In this document: positions 1 through 9,096 of the stretch, one piece after another
Layout: each line of letters opens with the position of its first letter
Position numbering within the stretch: position 1 is the stretch's first letter
Origin: Calcarisporiella thermophila CBS 279.70
Taxonomy: Eukaryota; Calcarisporiellomycota
Direction of reading: 5' to 3'
NCBI RefSeq assembly: GCF_041956535.1
Contig: NW_027192203.1
Coordinates: 451,139 to 482,939, forward strand
DNA length: 31,801 nucleotides
Position numbers and translations under genes: made by a program
The notes under the pieces: generated by a model
What the model was told of the DNA's origin: nothing
The model's database searches: none
Seen by the model: only the letters and a program-made list of their open reading frames with translations

Positions 1-1480
1 ATCGGAGAATTTATCCCGATATTCCATCATGATTCCTCTTCGCGTCAAGTGAATTTCACACAATTCCGACCCTTTATCGATGTGGCCATGACGGATGCTC
101 TTGTACCCGATATTCGTCCCGAATGTCCTACGCCACTGCAACTTGTACGATATGGTCGCCCGCTCTTTGGAGCATTGGCAAAGGATGCAAGCTATCTTCC
201 GGAGGTGTTGACATTGGCAGTGAAGAAGCTTGACGGGGCTAGGATAATTGGAGGCACAAAGGAGGGGGCACTGGCTCGACTAGCCTGTCTGGCCGCAATT
301 AAACTATCGCCTAGGGCAGAACTAGCAAAGAGGATGGTCGCCGATCATATGGCCACGATGCTCGGGGTTTCACCTGATTGGTCCAACGTATGCATTACAT
401 ATCCATCTGAACCGGTCCTTGCTGCGGGAACCCTCTCATATTATGGGAACGAAGAACTATGGTCGAGAGATATCCGCTGGCTGGCTGAAGCATTATCAGA
501 AGGCTTTGCTGACTCAGGCGAGTGTGGGGAGGCAGCCACTCGTATAGCATTATTAAGAGCAATGCAGAAGGCTTGCAAGTCCAATTACACCTCACCCGTG
601 GATATATCGTTCTGTGAACCAGTCACTGTGAAGCAGTTCCTCTCCTCATTGGTGTTAGAGAATAGAAGGCCAGCTTGTGATCTAAGAAATGCTAATCCTG
701 AGCTAGACGGGTAGAGACTATTTCTGACGCAACCTATATATGCTAAGTTTACATTTGCTACTTAGAAATAGAGTCGGCTTTATAAAAAATATATCTCAAA
801 GTCTCCTCGCAATAGTTGAGGCCGATAACAAGGAACACCAGTATGAGGAATCCGACGTTGAAGATGAATTGTATCAGGGACAGGTTGCATTCAACCACTT
901 TCTCTCGCCATATCGCAATTCTGCCAAGGGTCCTTTGCTTTCTGACCGAGATCCAGATGTGGATCTATTAAAAGCATGCTGGCAACGCCGAGCAGCTATC
1001 AACCTGCGACACGGGTATAAAGCAATTGATCTAGTCATCCCCGTCCGTCTAAAAACCGGCGACTTTTCCTGTGTTGCCGTAAAAGTGAGCAATCAGCTGG
1101 ATGAATCTCCAGTTGATATTAGCAACAGAATCTGGGAAATGGAGTTGAAAGTGAGAGATTGGTTTAAAGGTCCTCCTGCAAGGCACCTTAACCTTTATAT
1201 CTCTCTAAATAATGCAAATATCGTGGTAGAAGGATCTCTTCCACTAACACCCATTCAAAGGATACCTGGTGCTCCTAACTATTTGTTTATATGCAATCAG
1301 CGTTCTTTTGCTTTCACGGATAAGTTTTTGAATGAGTTGGAGGGTGTTATCAACTCTGGGGCCCTACTTATTCCTCCGAATGCGCACAAGTTGACTCTTT
1401 TCGGTGGCAATGAAATTGAAATGACCATTGGGGAACCGGTTGATAGGATCAATTTCCCATATTCTTTTATCCAAATATAA
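1..1480 (+). CDS. CR-effector-like P-loop NTPase/REase-fold protein, copy 1 (5' end outside window)
   Basis: The reading frame is open from base 1, so the gene starts upstream. Exon 1-710 runs to an in-frame TAG at 712-714. A 55-nt intron at 711-765 (GTAGAG...CTTAG, with a CTAAG branch-like site) removes that stop and joins in phase to 766-1480. The visible part begins after the Walker motifs, which are seen only in copy 2. It covers the downstream NTPase half, including a YGRPLFGAL motif, and a C-terminal domain with IDLVIPV followed by a beta strand CVAVKVSNQ. This resembles the restriction-endonuclease-fold domain that follows the NTPase in fungal Crinkler/CR proteins. Family assignment is from memory of the motifs. 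In the relatives I recall, the second strand reads QVKN; here a Ser sits where that Lys would be, so nuclease activity is doubtful. No stop or frameshift is visible, so it may be expressed. It faces copy 2 tail to tail. Confidence 0.6.
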
Positions 1481-2026
1481 TATCAATCTTAATGCTGTAC
1501 ATTGCTTTGCGAATGCTATCTTGGTGTCTAGAGTGTGCTTGAATTGCATGGTTGAGAATAAAACCAAATGTATCTTAAGGCATTACTGTATCAAATTTTC
1601 TTTGGGCGAGATCCCAAGGGAAATGAAGCCGGGTGCCCTCCCACCACACCCATGCAACAAATTCGAATTCGGGAGACTTCCCAAAGCTGAAGAGGAGAAT
1701 AAGGAGGTGTCACCTAGTTATATGTTTGCTTATTTTTGAGATTTACCACATTTGTTTATATTTGTCTTGTTTAGATTGAGATCAACCTAAAGAGCTTCGA
1801 TTCTATTTACATACTATTTTTTCATTGATAGCTTTATCTATAACTTATCTCCGTATTTTTTATTACGAATATAGCACGATTTGGGCTCCAAAAAAGCCGA
1901 TACCATCCAGCGAATGAAGCTTGGACACGAAGTTTAAAGGCCATTGACTGTACTTGTGAAGGCTAAATCATGGTTTAGACGCAATAGAGCAGTTTTCTAT
2001 CAAATTTTGTAGCAAGATAGCCCAAA
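1481..2026. other. Convergent intergenic gap between copies 1 and 2
   Basis: The first 75 or so bases match the flank behind copy 3. The rest is AT-rich. A 103-codon open frame at 1428-1739 overlaps the end of copy 1 and is not supported as a gene. Nothing else was recognised. Confidence 0.5.
1557..1562 (+). promoter_or_regulatory. AATAAA polyadenylation-type signal after copy 1
   Basis: AATAAA lies about 77 bases after the copy 1 stop codon. The same hexamer lies at the matching place behind copy 3 (5621-5626), inside flank sequence shared by both copies. Conservation of this flank fits a 3' UTR that was duplicated with the gene. Confidence 0.4.
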
Positions 2027-4687
2027 CTAAATAATGTTGAGAAAAGAAAGTAAAAAATTGGTTCTATCTATCGGGCGTTCAAGAGCCATCTCAAACTCCC
2101 TGTCATCCCCATAATTCATCTTTTGCATACTCGGGGGAATAATCAGAGTTCCAGAGTTGATCATTACTTCCAATTCATTCAGCAGCTTGTCCGAAAAGAC
2201 AAATGAACAATAATTACATATAATCATATAACTAGAGGATATCCTTTGAATGGGTGCTAGTGGGGGGGAGCTTCCCACAGCGATATTTGCATTCTTAAGA
2301 GATATGTAAAGGTTGAGATGCCGTGGAGGAGGATCTTTAAACTAATCTCTGACTTTCAGCTCCATTTCCCAGATTCTATTGCTGATTTCAACTGCCGATT
2401 CATTCTGCTGATTGCTAATTTGTATGGCAATGCAGGAAATTCTTCCGTTTGGGAGGTGGACGGGAATAACGAGATCAACCCCTGTATACCCATGCATCAA
2501 GGTGATAGCTGCTCGGCGCTGTCAGCATGCACTCAGAAACACCTCGTTTGGATCTCGGTCTGAAAGTGCAGGGCCATCGGCAGAATTGCAATATGGCGAG
2601 AGAAAGTGGTTGAATGCAACTTGTCCTTGATAAAACTCTGCTTCACCACTGGAGTCCACACACAGGTGCTCTTTGTTATCTGCCTTGACTATTGCGAGAA
2701 GCCTCTCAGTTACCTTATTTATAAATCCGATACTATTTCAATGGATCAAAAATAAGTTCAATATATCGATCGAACTGGAGATTCGGTTCCTAACTGTTTG
2801 AGTTGGAGCTAGTATTATTTGTGTTGCTAGCAAGCCCCTTATTCTCAAGTACCAGCGAGGAGAGAAAGTCTCGCACACTGACTGGTTCGCAGAATGATAT
2901 ATCCACGAGTGAAGTGTATTTAATCTGACAGGCTTACTGCATTGCCCGTACCAGAGCTATACGAGCAACTGCTTCTCCACATTCGCCCGAGTCAGCAATT
3001 CCCTCCGACAATGCTTTGGCCAGCCAGTGTATGTCCTTTGCCCATCTAACTTCAGTACCATAATACGCGAGAGCTCCCGCAGCAAGGGCTGGCTCAGATG
3101 GGTACGTAAAATATACTATTGAACGATCAGGTGAAATTCCAAGTGCTGTGGCCATATATTCAGCTACCATCTTTCTAGCTAGCTCTGCTTTAGATGAAAG
3201 GTTTATTGCAGCTAGGCAGGCCAATCGAGCAAGCGCTCCTTCCTTTGTGTTTCCTTGAATCCCATCAAGTTTTGTTGAAGCCAAACTTTACACTTCAGAA
3301 AGATAGCTTTCATCCTTTGCCAGCGCTCCAAAGAGTGGATGGCCGAATCGCACAAGTTGCAACGGCGTAGGACATTCATAATGAGTTCCAGGCACAAGGG
3401 CATCTTTTGTGGCCACATCAACAAAGGGCTGGAAATGCATAAAAGGCACTTCGCGTGCAGAGGTATCATATTCGAACGATAGAAAAATGTCTCCAATCTT
3501 GCTACAGGTGCTGATGCACACCGAAAAGAACCCCCTCCACCTAATTGAATGGATTGCGCGGAGCCACATACGGAATTTAACATTAAAATTCCCCAGCTCT
3601 CGGTCCTTCGCTTCGTCAAAAAGCATATGAGCTTCATCAATGCAACAGAGAAGTTTGATCTCCTCTTTATCACGATTATTGCCAAAGAGGTTAAATATAA
3701 AGGAATCATCGTTGAGTTTCACTTTCAATTCATCCTTCATTGCTATGGTGTAGCTGTTTGATGAATAACAAAAAGTGAATAAGGAGGAATGAGCAACTAG
3801 AATCCTAAGTGGCTTACACTTACTCCTCATATCTCTTCAAAACTTTCTTCCAGAAGCTGGTGCAAGCTGTGCGATCGTATATCTGCATCCTCCAAAACTT
3901 GCCGGGACTCAGCCAACAATCTTTTACCTCCTGGGCTGCAGCCAACATAATCCACGCGAAGGGCTGTATTTCTGAAACATCTTGTCGATCCAGTTGAGAA
4001 AAAATGTACCTAACTTGAGGAGAAGCGGGTGGGTAGCCAGACGAGGTGCGTGCTCGGTTGCAAATATAGATGGTGTGGATCTCATTGGCGAGCTCAGCGA
4101 TCATGCGCGTTTTACCGTACCCTGAGCTCTGCACTATCGGTATAAACGGTGTGACAGTAATAGACTGTCGATTTCTTTCGCGGTGGCACCAATATAAATA
4201 TTCTTTAAAATGCGCTAAAGCATTGTGAGGATCTTGATACTCTATCCTGAATGCTTCATCGACCGCAAATATATGCTCCAAATTTGCAATCTCTGAGTCT
4301 GTGCTAGTTGATTCTAATAGAGCTACAGTAGTAGAGATAAGCAGTGCCACTCACAATACAAATGAGTACTCTTATAAACCTTCTAACTCTTCCTTCTCAT
4401 TTTCCTTTTCCTTTATTAGAGCCTTTATTTTATCAGCAGGAGCCTTTGAATCTTCATCCTCTTTAAGGACGTCTATCGCCACTAAAACAGGAAAGGAGGT
4501 GAGCGCAAATCATCACATAATTATGGTTATTTCATTTACTTCTATATCTTTCAATAGTATCGTCAACATTTTGGAGATCACGCTCAAGATTCCACTTTTT
4601 AGAGACAGCTGCGTCCTGTGGACTACGGCTACGTTTGCCTGTTCTCTTGGAGCTCTCCGCTTCGATGAATTCGGAGTCTTCTGGCAT
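2027..4687 (-). pseudogene. CR-effector-like P-loop NTPase/REase-fold gene, copy 2, broken by four stops
   Basis: This is a near full-length minus-strand relative of copy 1. The likely start is the ATG at 4687. Exons 4687-4540, 4481-4380, 4322-3824 and 3753 onward join in phase. The N-terminus is charged and Lys/Glu-rich, then comes a Walker A-type SSGYGKTR (about 4104-4131) and a Walker B-type LLCCIDEAH (about 3626-3652). The RFGHPLFGAL motif and the C-terminal IDLVIPV-type domain match copy 1. In-frame stops sit at 3288-3290 (TAA), 2934-2936 (TAA), 2522-2524 (TGA) and 2342-2344 (TAG). At the last two, copy 1 has Trp. An intron matching copy 1's 711-765 seems to exist near 2733-2794, but its boundary is not in clean phase. 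The stops are of three kinds and fall on differing residues, so this is decay, not recoding. It is the only copy here showing the N-terminal half. Confidence 0.7.
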
Positions 4688-4753
4688 ACTGAATGTATGC
4701 GTTGAAATTATGTATATAATATAATCTCGGTTTAATGAAAGGGGTTTGGCCAA

Positions 4754-5180
4754 CGGGATTAGTGATGCTCCACAAGCTTACCGCGAAATCGTGCCGGCCT
4801 TGTTAAAAGCCAAATTTAATGAACCTTTCGCTGAAAAACTCGCTCGTCTTTAAAAAGTTGAAACATAACTTGGTCTATCCACCAAAAATGACTCGCTCGA
4901 GTCCCGGCAGACTTTAACTGTGTACAGCTTTAAAGATTCAGAAACTAATCGAGGTGCAGATTTGGGAATTGAATCAGTCAATCAGCGTCATCCGCAGTCA
5001 TTTAATAGTTCCTAAAACAAAAGCGGAAGCTGGATTTGACAAGCTGCAACGAGATGATCGAGTCACTTTCTGGTGCAAAGTATTATTATTAACGCTAGGA
5101 CCATTGTCGTGAAATAGAAAGTAGAGTCATGTGTCTGATATTACACTAATCGCATCGTGCTCTTGATCGGATGTATATAC
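4754..5180. other. Gap between the 5' end of copy 2 and fragment copy 3
   Basis: No gene was recognised. Bases about 4965-5015 weakly resemble 6450-6500, so both may be scraps of one diverged repeat. The copy 2 promoter should lie at the left side of this gap. Confidence 0.35.
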
Positions 5181-5533
5181 AGAATCTAGGGAATGGAGTT
5201 GAAAGTGAGCGATTGGTTTAAAGGTCCTCCTCCAAGGCACCTTAAGCTTTATATCTCTCTAAAAAACCCAAACATCGCGTAGAGGGATCTCTTCCGCTAA
5301 CACCCATTCAAAGGACATCTGGTGCTCCTAGCTACTTGTGTATATGCAATTACTGTTCGTTTGCTTTCACGTATAAGATTTTGAATGAGTTAGAGGATGT
5401 AGTCAACTCCGAATCTCTGCTTATTCCTCCGAATGTGCACAAGTTGAATTATCATGGTGGCAATGAAATTGAAATGGTCATTGGGGATCCAATAGATAAG
5501 ATCAGTTTCTCTCTTTCTTTTATCAAAATTTAA
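5181..5533 (+). pseudogene. CR-effector-like gene, copy 3: 3' fragment with frameshift
   Basis: Similarity to copy 1 begins abruptly at about 5181, at the segment encoding IWEMELKV, and continues to the stop at the end of the family's C-terminus. Next to the sequence of copy 1 around 1220-1235, one base is missing near 5277-5281, which makes a frameshift and a TAG. After that the frame used by copy 1 is open again to 5533 (5336-5533 shows CSFAFTYKILNELE). All of the NTPase half is absent. Homology with copy 1 goes on past the stop for about 90 bases, so the duplicated unit was DNA carrying the gene's 3' end and UTR, not a spliced message. Confidence 0.75.
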
Positions 5534-5620
5534 TATTAGTCTGAGTGCTGTACTGCTCTGCGAATTTTGATGAAATCTGCTATCTTGGTGTCTAGAGCAT
5601 GCTTTAATTGCAGTGTAGTG

Positions 5621-5626
5621 AATAAA
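5621..5626 (+). promoter_or_regulatory. AATAAA polyadenylation-type signal after copy 3
   Basis: Same position relative to the stop as the hexamer behind copy 1. It is a relic if the fragment is not transcribed. Confidence 0.3.
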
Positions 5627-5639
5627 ATACTTTTACCTC

Positions 5640-7379
5640 TTGGAAAACTAACTAACTTAAGATTAATTACTTTCAAAAAGCATACAGATTCCTTCAGCAG
5701 ATCATGCTTCACAACGATGAAGCCGTTTTATTTCAAAATGAGCCAACCACAAAGAAATGATAAAATAGTACGCAATATTAGAAATATGAGATCAAAAACA
5801 ATATCATATAGCCCTAGCGCTTCTCAAATGCGACTCCTTTGCCGTTTTTTAAGTCGGCTTACTTCAGTTTGAGATATAGAGTCCTCGCCCGCACCTGTGA
5901 CAGATCAGAGCATGGAGGGTAAAAGATTGCACTTGACGTTACTCCTGTCGGTACTTGTCCGCGAAAGGCATCAGTTACACCTTCGCACTGAACTGCGGAC
6001 GCAATCAGGTATAATTTACCGTAAGCTTCAGTGTTCTTACCCATTTCAACGGAATGGCAACATTAATGTATCATTAGGCCTCCACACGCTTTATAGAAGT
6101 GGGTAAGACCTGAGGACTACCTCTGCACTTATGAGCACTGGTCGAACTCTCCGCTTCAGCTCCTGATATACTTCCTCTTTGCATTCTGAAAAAAGGTATC
6201 GAGATAATATCCTAATTCCAAACACTAAACTTCAACGAAACGAGGCTCTCCAAAAGCTAATTTCTCTACAAACTTCTGGCAAAGTGATTTATTTTTGTTG
6301 GAATCACAACGAAAATAGTTCCCCAGCTGAAAAAATGCGCATCTTTAAATGAGGAGAAGTAAATCTGGCTCAGCACACCGAAATCGAAGAGCTCCTTGGA
6401 TTCACTCTGATAGCAATTCGACTACTGCTGGGTTGCCAAAACTGAATGTCTATGCGGATTTGGAAATCGAGTTGCCCAACCAGCGGATTCTGCCTCCTTT
6501 TAGTATTGCCTATTGAGAGCAAGTGGAGCAACAAGTGAAAGAAATGTTGGAAAAATGTTGGAAAAATGAAGCAAGTCTACCCTTTTTCTACTTTTCATTC
6601 TCATTAAAAAGTTTTCATAAAGAAAACGGATTAGCATATTCAGTGGGGTCCGTTTCATTTTTTTTTTTTTTTGAACTTCAAATGTGTATTACGTCATTAT
6701 TACACTTTTACTATTTTCTACAAGTAAATAAGGTGCAATTCTAAATCCATATTAATTTCCTATAAAAAAGTGTCTAATTTTTTTTTTAGCTAGTATATTT
6801 TATCCAGGCTAATTGTTCATAGTGAAGTCAGAAGATGGTTAAAATATACCGATGCAATAAAGACTAGCCGATAAGCAGCAAACGAGTCACTAGAATTCTG
6901 GAAATATATATATACATGAACAAACATGTGATAAAACTGGAGTATTTTGTTTAGCTTTCTCTTTCTATTATTTTATGCCGAAGTACTGTAGATACGCATG
7001 CAGGGTGTGAACATGCAAGACGTCGAAGTGGGAGGTTCAAGAGATGTTTACAAGCCTTGCGGTAGTCCACTAGAGAGTTAGAGAGCAACAAACATACCAA
7101 CTGCTGTACTTTATGAGAGATTGGGGGAAAACACCCGATGAAAAAAGATTGCGCAATGATATACCAGCGTTTGAAAGAGAGCGTGCCCGTTCACAAAGGA
7201 GGTTGACACACACGGCACGACGAGTCGCAACAAATCGCAATGGCAGACCATGCCAAGCTCCAGCATTACCAAAATCCATCTGGGAACAGAGTAAATTTAG
7301 AAAATAATAGGCGGGTCCAGACAATCCTCGCCGTCCAATGTTGAGGCCACGACGCATGCCCTTGGCCGTTAGCACCGCG
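5640..7379. other. Long gene-poor accessory stretch
   Basis: No intact gene was found. Short open frames at 5567-5872, 5897-6106 and 6523-6744 look random or low-complexity. Poly-T runs occur at about 6658-6672 and 6777-6788. A possible Ty3-like remnant lies at about 6430-6590 (separate entry). Bases 7113-7307 hold a basic 64-codon frame that may belong to the decayed element starting at 7380, but I cannot show this. Confidence 0.4.
6430..6590 (+). mobile_element. Possible Ty3/gypsy-type polyprotein remnant
   Basis: One frame reads YADLEIELPNQRILPPFS, then after a TGA reads VEQQVKEMLEKCWKN and SLPF. The order resembles the segment just before the Ty3-type reverse transcriptase fingers, which has an acidic IEL strand, a PPF/Y turn, an amphipathic helix with LLEKG and then an S-P-F/W motif. 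The stretch is short and broken and the resemblance is from memory, so this is a weak call. Confidence 0.3.
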
Positions 7380-7935
7380 TGAATCGGCTGGGAGGCGTTT
7401 GCGAAAATTCAAAAATGAGTGTGGGGAATTCCCGCTCTAATATGGATACGCAAAATCATCAGAGAGGGATACAAGATACAGTTCTGAAAACAGCCACGAT
7501 TCAACCACTCATCTCCGCTAAAAGGACACTCCTTCGGCCATCAGAGCGCGAAAGCAATATCCGAGGAGGTGAAAAGATGACTAGTAAAATAATCGATAGA
7601 CACAGTACTGTGAGGCACCCTAGGGATAGATTTCATTATCATCACCATCTCGAAGAGCTCGGGGTAAACTACTTCCCGAAGTAGATCTTCGCCTCCTCAA
7701 TCAATCAGTGAAGAAGAAGCGATTCAAGATGGAGACCCTTCAGTCGATTCCCCCTTATCTAGAAGAGCGACTGGATGACTTCAATAGACGTCAAGGACTT
7801 ATTATTACTCATATCAGTCCTCTAGAGTCCAAGAAATACCTTCAGTTCATCTAGGGAGACATAAAGTACCAGTCCAAAGTTCCTCCCTTATGCCTCTTCT
7901 CACAGGATATTCAACAAAGTCATACGCCTAGTCCT
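7380..7935 (+). mobile_element. DIRS-type retroelement reverse transcriptase fragment, left arm
   Basis: Translating with frame changes gives GRRLRKF, then WIRKIIREGYKIQF, then LRLLNQSVKKKRFKMETLQS, then a decayed DVKD region. This is the order found at the start of DIRS/tyrosine-recombinase retroelement reverse transcriptases: a W...I..GY.I.F entry motif, R-LNQ, F-KMET and the motif A Asp. Several stops and frameshifts interrupt it, so it is dead. The matching parts of the right arm (8020-8730) lie on the opposite strand. Confidence 0.7.
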
Positions 7936-8019
7936 CAACGTGTATCGGAAAGCATCATCTCCCGTGTGTAAATTTTGAATTCTAAGTACTCGATTTCTTG
8001 AGAAGGTGGTAGAGGTGGT

Positions 8020-8730
8020 AGAGAACTAACCTAACCACTCCTCGAAACTGATTTCTATTCCGACTTCTCCAGCATATTAAGTAGGATTTGATAATGTCTC
8101 CTGGATTCCACTTGCGTTGGAGCCGCAATCAGTAGATCATCTAGGAACGCCGCTACCTTTATTCCTGACTTCCGACAAGGCGTGATGACTGGATGTAATA
8201 CTTTGATGAATCTCCTGGGAGATGAGATTAGATCGAAGGGAAGAACTTTGAACAAATAATTTTTGCCTTTAATGAACTGGAGGCTTTTCTAGACTCTGGT
8301 GGACTGGTATGTTTAAAAACTTGTCCTTGAGATCTACTGAGGTCAACTGGTCACCCCTCTTTATCAGGGAGAATCAACTGCAGAGTCTCCATCTTGATTC
8401 GTTTCTTCTTCACTGATTGGTTGAAGAGGCGATGATCTGTCACTGGGTGTACTTCCCCTGAACTCTTCGAGGTGACGAATATGTTGATCACCACTCCTGG
8501 GGTATCAGCAGAATCTCCTCGATCGCCTATTTCTGCAGCAAAGATCCAACTTTCTCGGATATGGATTTCGCCTTTTGGCGGTCTTTTTGGTGGAGATAAA
8601 TGGTTGGATCGTGGTCATTTCCAGAAATGTATCTTGTATTCTACTCTGACGATTTTGCGTTTCTATTCGGAAGTGGAAATTCCTTGCCACGCGTTTCTGA
8701 ATATTCTATTGAATTTGGTATTGAAGGGGA
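8020..8730 (-). mobile_element. DIRS-type retroelement reverse transcriptase fragment, right arm
   Basis: Read on the minus strand, the frame gives VEYKIHF, IHIRESW, GVVINIFVTSKSSG, DHRLFNQSVKKKRIKMETLQ, VDLKDKF, then FKVLPFDLISSPRRFIKVL and the catalytic-type FLDDLLIA (8055-8255). This covers reverse transcriptase fingers and palm with motif A Asp and the (Y/F)LDD box. The LPF.L.S.PR.F.KVL motif and single-residue spacing fit DIRS-like elements better than Ty1, Ty3 or LINE types. Stops (for example TGA after the LPDKEG stretch) and frame changes show decay. No tyrosine recombinase or terminal repeat was recognised nearby. Confidence 0.75.
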
Positions 8731-9096
8731 GAGTAGAGAGAAAATGAAAGATTAATCTCCATCAGGTGAGTCTAAGAGATCCCACAAAATATTAAGTTTA
8801 AGATATGTATAATATATTGTTTTCTTTTATTCTAAGCTGGAATAATTTTTTGTTTAGCATGCCGTATTTTAAGCCTATTAATATCGTAAATAGCTTTGTT
8901 TTTGCTGTTTATAAGTTATATTATCCATTGTTTTTTATTTATGCTAATTATATTAATATATCATTTGAATTTTATTTTGTAGGTCGCGTTTTATTTTTAC
9001 GCGTCACAAGTAAAGCATATTTCTGTTTAATCTATGTTGAAATTTGGAGTTAGAATAGCTTATTGTATATTACGAAAAACATCCTGAGACTTAAAA
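8731..9096. other. AT-rich gap upstream of ZW10
   Basis: Very AT-rich. An 82-codon frame at 8805-9053 encodes mostly Phe, Tyr, Ile and Leu, as expected from base composition, and is not called. The ZW10 promoter should be in the right part. An ACGCGT hexamer lies at 8999-9004. Confidence 0.4.

Noticed and set aside
874-1092. Antisense open frame in copy 1, with a similar one at 2412-2630 opposite copy 2
   Set aside because: The two antisense frames resemble each other only because the sense genes are related. They have no own signals.
2924-2937. Tiny GTAAG...CAG intron removing the copy 2 stop after RAMQ
   Set aside because: It would be about 13 nt, far below the shortest intron seen here, and three other stops would remain.
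2934-3290. In-frame TAA, TAG and TGA in copy 2 as a sign of a recoded genetic code
   Set aside because: The stops fall on different residues (Leu, Lys and Trp in copy 1), all three stop types occur, and the many conserved genes nearby use TAA and TGA as normal terminators.
5897-6106. 69-codon open frame in the accessory zone
   Set aside because: No recognisable motif, and a similar-sized frame runs on the opposite strand (5859-6044); likely random.
8999-9004. ACGCGT (MCB-like) site upstream of ZW10 as a cell-cycle element
   Set aside because: The same hexamer also occurs inside coding sequence and introns elsewhere in the window, so one copy is not evidence of regulation.
8805-9053. 82-codon open frame
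   Set aside because: Very AT-rich sequence giving Phe/Tyr/Ile/Leu by composition; no family resemblance and no splice or promoter support.
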